Below are positions 1 to 5,456 of a stretch of 5,456 nt of DNA, one piece after another. Every line of letters begins with the position of its first letter. Within the stretch, counting starts at the first letter, position 1. The translations under genes and the position numbers were made by a program. Below the pieces are notes generated by a model. It did no database searches. It was not told where the DNA came from and saw only the letters and a list, made by a program, of their open reading frames with translations. The DNA is taken from assembly GCA_900764215.1 (NCBI GenBank), contig CAAFNI010000325.1, forward strand, positions 1-5,456, given 5' to 3'. This DNA comes from an uncultured Sutterella sp. (GTDB lineage Bacteria; Pseudomonadota; Gammaproteobacteria; Burkholderiales; Burkholderiaceae_F).

Positions 1-369
1 GGCGGAAAAGTCTGAGGACGCCTTCATGGCCTTGTACTTGGCAAAGAGCGCCTCGTCCTGAGAAAGGTCGATGAAGAGCTGCGTCACGCCGGGTAGCGCC
101 GCGTTGTAGGCGTCGCGCAGCGCAGGCGTGTCCACGACGCTCTGAAGATGGCCGACGACGCCCCAGCCGCGGGTGAAGGCAAGCGTCGCCTTTTCGAGCG
201 GCTCGGCGACGTCCGCCCAGGTGGCGGGCGTCTCGGGGGCCGTCACGCGCGCGAGCGTCTCCTCAAGAGACTTCGAGAGCGTCTCGACGGCGGGGGCCAC
301 GTGTTCGGGGCGCACGGCCGCATAGTCGATCAGGCCGGAGGCGTTGAGCAGGGGATTGGCTTCGGGCAT
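1..369 (-). CDS. prlC: Oligopeptidase A (M3 family zinc metallopeptidase), N-terminal part, cut by window edge
   Basis: Oligopeptidase A is a cytoplasmic thimet-type (M3) zinc peptidase that degrades short peptides, including cleaved signal peptides. Only the first 123 codons are present; the reading frame is open to base 1. The start region NPLLNASGLIDYAAVRPEHV resembles the NPLL...F..ILPEHVVPAV start of E. coli PrlC. Further matches are a TW-D-(V/L)-PL segment near residues 49-58, the H-L-S-V motif, and TPALRDAYNAALP (about residues 82-94, E. coli SPELREAYEQTLP), followed by a LY/F-KY/AY helix. The HExxH zinc site lies in the missing C-terminal half, so activity cannot be judged. The ATG at 369 is preceded by AAGGA (380-384) at 10 bp. 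The gene begins 18 bp after the folD stop, so the two are probably co-transcribed. Family assignment is firm; choosing prlC over a related M3 peptidase rests on the N-terminal match. Confidence 0.9.
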   Translation of the reverse strand, partial: MPEANPLLNASGLIDYAAVRPEHVAPAVETLSKSLEETLARVTAPETPATWADVAEPLEKATLAFTRGWGVVGHLQSVVDTPALRDAYNAALPGVTQLFIDLSQDEALFAKYKAMKASSDFSA

Positions 370-379
370 GTTGAATGCA

Positions 380-386
380 TCCTTTC
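380..386 (-). promoter_or_regulatory. Ribosome binding site of prlC
   Basis: The minus strand reads GAAAGGA here, 10 bp before the prlC ATG at 369 (counted from AAGGA) and directly after the folD stop codon at 388-390. No promoter or terminator fits in the 18 bp gap, so prlC translation most likely follows from the folD transcript. Confidence 0.6.
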
Positions 387-387
387 G

Positions 388-1242
388 TCAGAGGCCGAGG
401 CGGCGTTCGACCGCCTCGACGGTGTTGGTCATCAGCATGGCGATCGTCATGGGGCCGACGCCGCCCGGTACGGGCGTGATGGCGGAGGCGACCTCGCGGA
501 CGGCCTCATAGTCGACGTCGCCGCACAATCTGCCGTTTTCGTCGCGGTTCATGCCGACGTCGATCACGACGGCGCCGGGCTTGACCATGTCGGCCTTCAC
601 CATCTTGGCGCGGCCGACGGCGGCGACGAGGATGTCGGCGCGGCGGGTGTGCTCGGAGAGGTCCGTCGTGCGGCTGTGCACGACGGTGACGGAGGCGTTC
701 TTTTCGAGAAGCATCAGCGCCTGGGGCTTGCCCACGATGTTGGAGCGGCCGATCACGACGGCGTGCTTGCCCGCGGGGTTGCACCCGGCCTCCTCGAGGA
801 GCTTCATGACGCCGTAGGGCGTGCAGGGACGAAAGCCCGTGCGGCCGGTCAGGAGCGAGCCGGCGGAGACGACGTGAAAGCCGTCGACGTCCTTTTCGGG
901 AGAGATCGCGGCGATGACGAGCTCTGAGGAGAGGTGCTTCGGGAGCGGCAGCTGCACGAGGATGCCGTCGACGGCGTCGTCGTGATTGAGACGGTCGATG
1001 ACGGCGAGAAGCTCGGCTTCGGTCGTTTCGGCGGGCATGCGGATTTCGTCCGAGCGGATGCCCGTGCGGTCGCATGCGCGGACCTTGTTGCGGACATACA
1101 CCTGGCTGGCGGGATCCTCGCCCACAAGGACGACGGCGAGTCCGGGACGGTGTCCGCGCGCGGTGCATGCTTCGACGCGGGTCTTGAGTTCGTCCTGGAT
1201 GCGGGCGGCAAGCGCCTTGCCGTCAATGATCTTGGCTGTCAT
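388..1242 (-). CDS. folD: Bifunctional methylenetetrahydrofolate dehydrogenase / methenyltetrahydrofolate cyclohydrolase
   Basis: FolD is a cytosolic homodimer that oxidises 5,10-methylene-THF with NADP+ and hydrolyses the methenyl product to 10-formyl-THF, used for purine synthesis and initiator-tRNA formylation. The protein is 284 aa, the usual length. It opens MTAKIIDGKALA, like E. coli FolD. The catalytic Tyr-Lys pair is Y49 and K53 within SQVYVRNK; Q97 lies in DGILVQLPLP and D120 in EKDVDGFH. The Rossmann signature VVIGRSNIVGKP (162-173) and the C-terminal PVPGGVGPMT (257-266) are both intact. The frame is open up to 1389, but the ATG at 1242 is chosen because it matches the family start and has GGAGGT 6 bp upstream. 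It lies 167 bp after the response regulator stop and 18 bp before prlC. All key residues are present, so it should be functional. Confidence 0.97.
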   Translation of the reverse strand: MTAKIIDGKALAARIQDELKTRVEACTARGHRPGLAVVLVGEDPASQVYVRNKVRACDRTGIRSDEIRMPAETTEAELLAVIDRLNHDDAVDGILVQLPLPKHLSSELVIAAISPEKDVDGFHVVSAGSLLTGRTGFRPCTPYGVMKLLEEAGCNPAGKHAVVIGRSNIVGKPQALMLLEKNASVTVVHSRTTDLSEHTRRADILVAAVGRAKMVKADMVKPGAVVIDVGMNRDENGRLCGDVDYEAVREVASAITPVPGGVGPMTIAMLMTNTVEAVERRLGL

Positions 1243-1248
1243 GAAGAA

Positions 1249-1254
1249 ACCTCC
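1249..1254 (-). promoter_or_regulatory. Strong ribosome binding site of folD
   Basis: The minus strand reads GGAGGT, 6 bp before the ATG at 1242. This is the best Shine-Dalgarno in the window and fixes the folD start against the longer open frame that would begin at 1389. Confidence 0.8.
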
Positions 1255-1283
1255 GGGCCACAGCAGATGAAAAAGGGGAAAGT

Positions 1284-1326
1284 GAAAATGAAAGAGGCCT
1301 CCCGCGCCGTTGAGGCGGAGAGGCCT
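1284..1326 (-). terminator. Probable intrinsic terminator after the response regulator gene
   Basis: On the minus strand AGGCCTC (1326-1320) pairs exactly with GAGGCCT (1301-1295). After a one-base bulge at 1319 the stem extends by CCGC/GCGG (1318-1315 with 1305-1302), leaving a 9-base loop. A broken U-rich run follows (CTTTCATTTTC from 1294 downward) and continues pyrimidine-rich to about 1265. The hairpin lies 83 bp past the regulator stop and about 50 bp before folD, so it would separate the two-component genes from folD-prlC. The interrupted U-tract suggests partial read-through. On the plus strand no T-tract follows the stem, so it acts leftward only. Confidence 0.5.
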
Positions 1327-1409
1327 TGCTGGCGGGAAGGCCGCCCGCGGGAGCCGTTTTCGGCCGTCCTTCGCAGGCGAGCATTCCACAGTGTATCGGG
1401 AATTGATGC
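1327..1409 (-). promoter_or_regulatory. GC-rich structured stretch between response regulator and folD; possible folD promoter/leader
   Basis: This stretch holds no gene. It contains a small perfect hairpin, GCCG-AAAA-CGGC on the minus strand (1364-1353), and the palindrome CCCGCGGG (1344-1351). The segment 1347-1355 could also pair, with one bulged base, to 1296-1305, which is one arm of the adjacent terminator stem. If the 1284-1326 hairpin stops upstream transcription, the folD promoter should lie here. The only -10-like element I see is TACACT on the minus strand near 1396-1391, with no convincing -35. The promoter role is inference. Confidence 0.25.
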
Positions 1410-2054
1410 TCAGCGGAGCATCTTCGTTCCCATGACGACGCGCATGAGGTCGGCGACCGTGCCCGAATTGGTCTTGTCCATGATGGAGGCGCGGTGGGCT
1501 TCGACGGTCTTGATGGAGATGCCGAGGTCGTCGGCGATCTGCTTGTTGAGGCGGCCGTTGATGATGCGTTCGAGCACCTGCTGCTCGCGGGGCGTGAGCT
1601 TGGCGAGAAGCGCTTCGTTGAGGCTGCGGCGCTCCTTTTCCATGTGGCGTTCGCGGGCTTCGTGGAGCATGCGCTCGACGAGTTGCTTGAGGGCGGCCTG
1701 CTCGAAGGGCTTTTCAATGAAGTCGACGGCGCCGCGCTTGAGGGCGTTCACGGCCATGGACACGTCGCCGTGGCCCGTGATGAAGATGATGGGCAGGTCG
1801 GCCTTGCGGGCGAGAAGGTGCTCCTGCACCTCCAAGCCGCTCATGCCCGGCATGCGCACGTCGAGCACGAGAACGGCAATGGCCTTCGGATCGTACTTGG
1901 CGATGAAGCTCTCGCCGCTGTCGTAGAGTTCGACGCGGTAGTCGCTCGCCTCGAGGAGCCACTTCAGGGAATCGCGGACGGCGTCGTCGTCGTCGACGAC
2001 ATAGACCGTGCCCAGCGTTTCGGGTGCTTCGGAACCGTAGTCATAGGGAAACAT
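1410..2054 (-). CDS. FixJ/NarL-type two-component response regulator (receiver + LuxR-type HTH)
   Basis: This is a 214-aa cytoplasmic transcription regulator of the FixJ class. The receiver spans about residues 14-128. The acidic pair D21/D22 sits in YVVDDDD, the phospho-acceptor is D65 in VLDVRMPGMSG, the switch Thr is T93 in ITGHGDV, and the conserved Lys is K115 in DFIEKPF. Spacing matches FixJ D10/D11, D54, T82, K104 exactly. A charged linker (about 129-150) leads to a LuxR-type helix-turn-helix at about 153-212 (LTPREQQVLE, then NKQIADDLGISIKTVEAHRA). The start at 2054 has AGGAGAG 9 bp upstream and leaves a normal short N-terminus. It follows the sensor kinase by 35 bp with no terminator between, so the kinase is its cognate partner. 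Target genes cannot be read from the window. FixJ, TtrR, StyR and TodT share this architecture, so no gene symbol is given. Confidence 0.93.
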   Translation of the reverse strand: MFPYDYGSEAPETLGTVYVVDDDDAVRDSLKWLLEASDYRVELYDSGESFIAKYDPKAIAVLVLDVRMPGMSGLEVQEHLLARKADLPIIFITGHGDVSMAVNALKRGAVDFIEKPFEQAALKQLVERMLHEARERHMEKERRSLNEALLAKLTPREQQVLERIINGRLNKQIADDLGISIKTVEAHRASIMDKTNSGTVADLMRVVMGTKMLR

Positions 2055-2063
2055 GAAAGAAAT

Positions 2064-2070
2064 CTCTCCT
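2064..2070 (-). promoter_or_regulatory. Ribosome binding site of the response regulator gene
   Basis: The minus strand reads AGGAGAG, with 9 bases between it and the ATG at 2054. It lies in the 35 bp gap after the kinase stop codon (TAA at 2092-2090). This supports separate but linked translation of the two genes from one mRNA. Confidence 0.6.
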
Positions 2071-2089
2071 CAGAAAAAGTATCCAGATT

Positions 2090-4465
2090 TTACATCAGAT
2101 CCCGATGCTCACGAGCCACGGGAACGGTGAACGTGAAGGTGGCGCCGCCGCCGGGCGTGTCCGAGATGACGATGCGGCCGTGGTGCACTTCGACGATTGA
2201 GCGGCAGATGTTGAGCCCCATGCCCATGCCCTCGTCCTTGGTGGAGTAGAAGGCGTCAAAGAGCATCGCCTTGGCGTCGTCCGGTATGCCCGTGCCGTGG
2301 TCGGCCACCGTGAACTGAATGAAGCCGCCGCTCTCGTGCAGCTTCACGTCAAGGTCGATCGTGTGGTTCGGACAGGGCTGCACGGCCTCCATGGCGTTCT
2401 TGAGCAGATTGAGCAGCAGCTGCTCGAGCATGACGGAGTCGCCGTTCATGGCGGGAAGCCCCGGCTCGATGGTCGTGTTGATGCGCGCGTTGAGCTTTTC
2501 GGCCTGAATGAGCGCGAGCTCCATCGTTTCGTTCACGACGCTCTCGGGCGTGAGCGACGTGAACTGGGGTTCGGTCTTCTTGGTTGCCGCAAAGCCGCGG
2601 ATGCGCTTGATGATGGCCGCGGCGCGCTGCGCCTGGCGGTTCACCTTCTCGAGCGCGCCGATCGTGTCTTCTCGGGTGAGCTTCCCGGCCTGCAGCATCA
2701 TGCTCGCGCCTGAGGCGTAGTTCGAAATGGCGGCGAGCGGCTGGTTGAGCTCGTGTGCGAGCGAGCTTGCCATCTCGCCCATCGTGACGAGGCGCTGCGT
2801 CGTTTCGGCGCGCCTCATCTGGGCTTCGAGCGCAAGCTCGGTCTCGCGCTGGTTGGTGATGTCGGTGGCGATGATCATGCGCGCGGGGGTGTCGTCCGTC
2901 CAAGTGATCCACTGCATGCGAGCGTCGAACCACCGTTCGCTTTCGGCGTCGAAGACCCCTTCGCGCGTGATGGGCGAATGCTTTGCCGCGATGAGCTTCA
3001 CGAGACGGAGCGCGCCGTCGGGCGTGCTTCCGAAAAGCTTCTCGTAAGGCGTGTTGCGAAAGAGAAGGCGAGGATGATCGGGATCGCCGCCGACCACGCA
3101 GATGGCCGAATTCATCGACTGCACGACGCGCGTGAAGCGTTCGTGCGCGGCCTTCATGCGTTCTCTCGCGCGCTTTTGTTCGGTGATGTCGTAGAGTTCG
3201 CCGATCCAGCCGATCACGCGGCGGTTTTCGTTGAGGAGCGGCGAGACGTTGACCTGGCCGTCGAAGAGCAGGCCGTCCGTGCGGCGCACGCGGAATTCGA
3301 GTGAGCGCGCCTGACGGTCCTCGGGGTGGGCGAGGATGTCCTTGAGCGTGGCGGAGATGTCGTCCTCCCAATACGGATAGGGCGGCATGACGCCGACGAG
3401 TTCGTGCGCATCGTAGCCGACGAGCTTCTGGAAGGTTTCATTCACGAACAGGATGCGGCCTTCGCGGTCCGTGACGCGGATGCCCGCGATGGACGAGTCG
3501 CTCATGGCCACGCGCAGCGAATTTTCGGCAAAGAGCTTCTGATGCGCCTTGTGCTGCTGGCGCTGGTTGCTCACGAGAAGGCCGAGCGCGACGGCGAGAA
3601 GGCCGGCGAGCGCGATGATGGCCCAGAACTTGAGGTTGTCCGTCGTGAAGAGGGAATGCTCGTTGCTCAGGCTCACGAGCCTGAGCGACGGATCGTTGAG
3701 GAGCGGAATGCTCGTCGAGTACGTGAGCGAGCGCGCCGACGTTCGAATCTGCAGGTGGTCGATGACGGGCTTGCCGTCCCGCTCGAGATAGAAGACGTAG
3801 GGCGTCTCGCCGATCACGCTGTTGGCGGCATCGGCGATGAGGCGCGAGAGGTTGATGCGCGCCATGAGCACCTGATCGTCGGCAGGCGTGGGCACGAACA
3901 GGTCGAAGAAGACCTGGCGGGCGTCCTTGACGGGATAGGGCGGGGTGACGACGGGCGCTTCGCGCGTGAGCACGGCGCGCACGGTCTCGTAAAGCGTCGA
4001 GCCGTCGACGTGGAGTTCCGCCGAGTCGGGCATCGGGGCGCTCTGGGAGGCGGAGGCCCAGTGCCGGATTACCTTGCGGTCCCGGTTCACGAGCGCCATG
4101 TCGACCACTTCGCGGCGATCCTGCATGAAGGCCGTGGCGGTGAGCTCCGCGCCGGCCGTGCGCGAAGACGTGCCCGGAATGTGAATGAGGCGCATGCTCG
4201 ACTTCTGCAGAAGTTCGGTCGTGCCCATGAGGCGCGATTCTAGCGACTGCACGATGAGGTCGGTGGACTGCTGGAGACGGACGCTTTCGGCTCGGCGGTC
4301 GGCGTCGATCATGAAGACCGCGACGACGCAAAAGCAGGCGGCGAGCAGAACGAGCGCAGCCCACGAGGCATAGATGCCGATGCGGGAGTTGCCGCTCGAG
4401 TCGTGCGAGACGCTCAGCTTGCGGAAGGTCGACGCGACTTGTTCGTCGGTGAAGTCAATGGGCAT
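2090..4465 (-). CDS. Membrane-bound PAS-domain sensor histidine kinase (FixL/DctB-like catalytic core)
   Basis: This 791-aa inner-membrane kinase is the likely phosphodonor for the regulator directly downstream. From the ATG at 4465 there is a 28-residue cytoplasmic tail, TM1 (about 29-53), a periplasmic region of about 225 residues (54-278), and TM2 (about 280-299). PAS1 follows (about 312-430, ending in the PAC-type segment VIGWIGELYDITEQ), then a weaker PAS2 (about 441-540, ending ATDITNQRE). A short coiled coil leads to the HisKA domain with H571 in LAHELNQPLAAI. The ATPase has the N box N686/N690 (LLLNLLKNAMEA), G1 DHGTGIP (722-728), F box FDAFYSTK (736-743), G2 GMGMGLNI (746-753) and G3 GGGATFTF (772-779). 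All catalytic motifs are intact. The periplasmic size would fit a double-Cache or similar sensor fold (inference). An in-frame GTG at 4507 would add 14 residues; neither start has a clear Shine-Dalgarno. The ATG is preferred because a -10-like TACAAT lies just after the GTG. Confidence 0.92.
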   Translation of the reverse strand: MPIDFTDEQVASTFRKLSVSHDSSGNSRIGIYASWAALVLLAACFCVVAVFMIDADRRAESVRLQQSTDLIVQSLESRLMGTTELLQKSSMRLIHIPGTSSRTAGAELTATAFMQDRREVVDMALVNRDRKVIRHWASASQSAPMPDSAELHVDGSTLYETVRAVLTREAPVVTPPYPVKDARQVFFDLFVPTPADDQVLMARINLSRLIADAANSVIGETPYVFYLERDGKPVIDHLQIRTSARSLTYSTSIPLLNDPSLRLVSLSNEHSLFTTDNLKFWAIIALAGLLAVALGLLVSNQRQQHKAHQKLFAENSLRVAMSDSSIAGIRVTDREGRILFVNETFQKLVGYDAHELVGVMPPYPYWEDDISATLKDILAHPEDRQARSLEFRVRRTDGLLFDGQVNVSPLLNENRRVIGWIGELYDITEQKRARERMKAAHERFTRVVQSMNSAICVVGGDPDHPRLLFRNTPYEKLFGSTPDGALRLVKLIAAKHSPITREGVFDAESERWFDARMQWITWTDDTPARMIIATDITNQRETELALEAQMRRAETTQRLVTMGEMASSLAHELNQPLAAISNYASGASMMLQAGKLTREDTIGALEKVNRQAQRAAAIIKRIRGFAATKKTEPQFTSLTPESVVNETMELALIQAEKLNARINTTIEPGLPAMNGDSVMLEQLLLNLLKNAMEAVQPCPNHTIDLDVKLHESGGFIQFTVADHGTGIPDDAKAMLFDAFYSTKDEGMGMGLNICRSIVEVHHGRIVISDTPGGGATFTFTVPVAREHRDLM

Positions 4466-4495
4466 GGGTTTCGTCAAGGAAGGGATTGTGGGCTC

Positions 4496-4501
4496 ATTGT
4501 A
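4496..4501 (-). promoter_or_regulatory. Possible -10 element of the sensor kinase operon
   Basis: The minus strand reads TACAAT (5 of 6 to consensus), 30 bp before the kinase ATG at 4465. The nearest -35-like hexamer, TTGAAG (4521-4516), is only 14 bp away, which is too short for a standard sigma-70 promoter. An activator-dependent promoter or chance are both possible. If real, transcription starts near 4490 and excludes the alternative GTG start at 4507. Confidence 0.3.
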
Positions 4502-4514
4502 GTGCACGAAGGCG

Positions 4515-4540
4515 GCTTCAATGCTTCAGGGACAGCTTCA
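4515..4540. repeat. Three direct GCTTCA hexamers in the kinase/rpiA intergenic region
   Basis: GCTTCA occurs at 4515-4520, 4523-4528 and 4535-4540 (TGAAGC on the minus strand), with start-to-start steps of 8 and 12 bp. The cluster lies 14-39 bp upstream of the kinase's possible -10 element, where an activator or autoregulator could bind. The rest of the divergent region (4541-4620) is GC-rich with no further element that I can name. An operator role is inference; six-base repeats can arise by chance. Confidence 0.3.
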
Positions 4541-4622
4541 TCGACGAGATTCCGGATGGCTTCGGGGACGGGCGCTCGGACGCGGCGGCTGCGGGGCGGG
4601 CGTCGGAAATGGAGCCGAAGAT

Positions 4623-4631
4623 TGATAGAAT
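4623..4631 (+). promoter_or_regulatory. Extended -10 promoter of rpiA
   Basis: The plus strand reads TGATAGAAT: a TGn extension followed by TAGAAT (5 of 6 to the sigma-70 consensus). The hexamer 17 bp upstream (TCGGAA, 4603-4608) is a poor -35, as is usual for extended -10 promoters. Transcription would start near 4638 and give a leader of about 26 bases before the ATG at 4664. Confidence 0.45.
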
Positions 4632-4663
4632 GTGAGGCGTTACCACCAATCGGAACTCTCCCC

Positions 4664-5329
4664 ATGGCTCTTACCCAGCAGGAACTCAAGCGCGAGGTCG
4701 CGCGAGCGGCGCTCGCCTATGTCGAAGAAGGCCGCATTCTCGGCGTCGGAACCGGCTCCACCGTCGACCAGTTCATTGATCAGCTGCCCGGCATCCGCGA
4801 AAAGATTCCGGCCTGCGTCTCCTCGAGCGAACGCTCCACGAAGCGTCTTGAGGCGCTCGGCTTCAAGGTGCTCGACATGAATGAGGTCGATGAGATCGGC
4901 GTCTACGTCGACGGCGCGGACGAAATTGATCCGGGCTTTTCCATGATCAAGGGCGGCGGCGGAGCGCTTACGCGCGAGAAGATCGTCGCATCCATCTCGG
5001 GGCGCTTCGTCTGCATTGCGGATGCGTCCAAGAAGGTGCCCGTGCTCGGCGGCTTTGCGCTGCCCGTTGAGGTGATTCCGATGGCCGCCCGCGCCGTCAA
5101 GGCGAAGCTCGAGGCGCTCGGCGCCGAGGTGAAGCTTCGCGACTTCGTCACCGACAACGGCTGTCATATTCTTGACGCTTCCGGTCTTCGCATCGAAGAT
5201 CCGAAGGCGCTCGAAGCCGAGATCAATGCCTGGCCGGGCGTCGTCACGGTCGGCCTTTTCGCCGCCCGCGGCGCAGACGTGCTGCTGCTGGGCACGCAGG
5301 AAGGCGTGAAGACCTTTGAACGGGCCTGA
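4664..5329 (+). CDS. rpiA: Ribose-5-phosphate isomerase A
   Basis: RpiA is a cytosolic enzyme that interconverts ribulose 5-phosphate and ribose 5-phosphate in the non-oxidative pentose phosphate pathway, feeding PRPP, nucleotide and histidine synthesis. The protein is 221 aa (E. coli 219) and aligns end to end with no gap of note. The phosphate-binding loop is GVGTGST (27-33), with SSSERSTKRLEALG at 53-66. The catalytic set is D83 and D86 in YVDGADEID, K96 in IKGGGGALTREK and E105, equal to E. coli D81, D84, K94 and E103. Later signatures are CIADASKKV, LPVEVIPMA, VTDNGCHILD and the C-terminal PGVVTVGLFAARGADV. The frame is open upstream to 4403, but the ATG at 4664 gives the family N-terminus (ALTQQELKREVA). 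The only Shine-Dalgarno is a weak GGAA (4652-4655), 8 bp upstream. It is divergent from the kinase and appears monocistronic. Confidence 0.97.
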   Translation: MALTQQELKREVARAALAYVEEGRILGVGTGSTVDQFIDQLPGIREKIPACVSSSERSTKRLEALGFKVLDMNEVDEIGVYVDGADEIDPGFSMIKGGGGALTREKIVASISGRFVCIADASKKVPVLGGFALPVEVIPMAARAVKAKLEALGAEVKLRDFVTDNGCHILDASGLRIEDPKALEAEINAWPGVVTVGLFAARGADVLLLGTQEGVKTFERA

Positions 5330-5393
5330 TGCTTGAAGGGGCTATAGGGCTCGAGCCTGACGCAGCGAGGCGCAAGGATCGCGCCCGGTCCTC

Positions 5394-5428
5394 AAAAAAG
5401 CCCGTCTTTCCGAAGAAAGGCGGGCTTT
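5394..5428. terminator. Strong intrinsic terminator between rpiA and an unseen convergent gene
   Basis: A 14-bp stem, AAAGCCCGTCTTTC (5397-5410) with GAAAGGCGGGCTTT (5415-5428), closes a CGAA loop; the one non-Watson-Crick pair can form G-U when read rightward. Read leftward the stem runs into six U (5399-5394), a classic terminator. Read rightward only three U follow before GCGG, so it ends rpiA transcripts less well, although it lies 65 bp after the rpiA stop. It is probably shared by rpiA and a leftward transcript starting beyond 5456. The last bases, 5429-5456, show no gene I can identify. Confidence 0.8.
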
Positions 5429-5456
5429 GCGGTCCGACAGGAGCCGCGGCCCGGCA

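Noticed and set aside
1243..1389. N-terminal extension of FolD (49 extra residues)
   Set aside because: The extension translates the terminator and leader region, has no counterpart in FolD proteins, and bypasses the strong GGAGGT site at 1249-1254.
934..1926. Long plus-strand open frame (about 330 codons) antisense to folD and the response regulator
   Set aside because: It lies across two genes with clear family matches. Its translation is low in complexity, rich in Arg/Ser/Met, and shows no motif. Such frames are expected opposite GC-rich genes.
3326..4243. Long plus-strand open frame (about 305 codons) antisense to the sensor kinase
   Set aside because: Its translation is mainly Arg, Asp, Glu, Gly and Val with no recognisable domain, and the opposite strand encodes PAS and membrane segments that make sense. 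It is a GC-driven shadow.
4403..4663. N-terminal extension of RpiA
   Set aside because: The extension overlaps the kinase start on the other strand and the rpiA promoter. The ATG at 4664 gives the normal family N-terminus and length.
4474..4689. Minus-strand open frame across the kinase/rpiA gap
   Set aside because: It overlaps the rpiA start and the promoter region, has no Shine-Dalgarno or family resemblance, and is rich in Arg and Pro as expected by chance in GC-rich DNA.
5348..5357. Perfect 10-bp palindrome GGCTCGAGCC after rpiA as a terminator or operator
   Set aside because: The arms are only five bases with no loop and no T-tract on either strand; a palindrome this short is common in GC-rich DNA.

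Overview
The window looks like ordinary chromosomal DNA from a GC-rich Betaproteobacterium, most likely order Burkholderiales. The evidence is high GC with G/C-rich third codon positions, close family matches for all five proteins, and the arrangement sensor kinase / FixJ-type regulator / folD / prlC, which I recall (not checked here) as common in that order. A Sutterellaceae-like gut lineage is plausible but is a guess.

Layout: four genes read leftward on the minus strand. In transcription order they are a membrane-bound PAS-domain sensor histidine kinase (4465 to 2090), its FixJ/LuxR-type response regulator (2054 to 1410), folD (1242 to 388) and the first 123 codons of prlC/oligopeptidase A (from 369, cut by the window edge). 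On the plus strand, divergent from the kinase, is rpiA (4664 to 5329). The 198 bp between kinase and rpiA must hold both promoters. The window ends with a strong hairpin terminator at 5394-5428 whose U-tract points leftward, so a further leftward gene or transcript probably lies beyond the right edge and converges on rpiA.

How the genes work together: kinase and regulator are 35 bp apart and form a complete phosphorelay pair. The signal enters through a periplasmic domain and two cytoplasmic PAS domains, passes from H571 of the kinase to D65 of the regulator, and drives a LuxR-type DNA-binding domain. A probable terminator at 1284-1326 separates this pair, wholly or partly, from folD-prlC, which are 18 bp apart and likely co-transcribed. 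FolD makes 10-formyl-THF and RpiA makes ribose 5-phosphate, both inputs to purine synthesis. Nothing in the sequence shows that the two-component system controls either gene.

I found no mobile element, CRISPR array, phage gene, tRNA or rRNA, and no clearly novel system. The points most worth a second look are the unknown signal of the kinase, the structured leader between the regulator and folD, and a triple GCTTCA repeat just upstream of the kinase's possible promoter.
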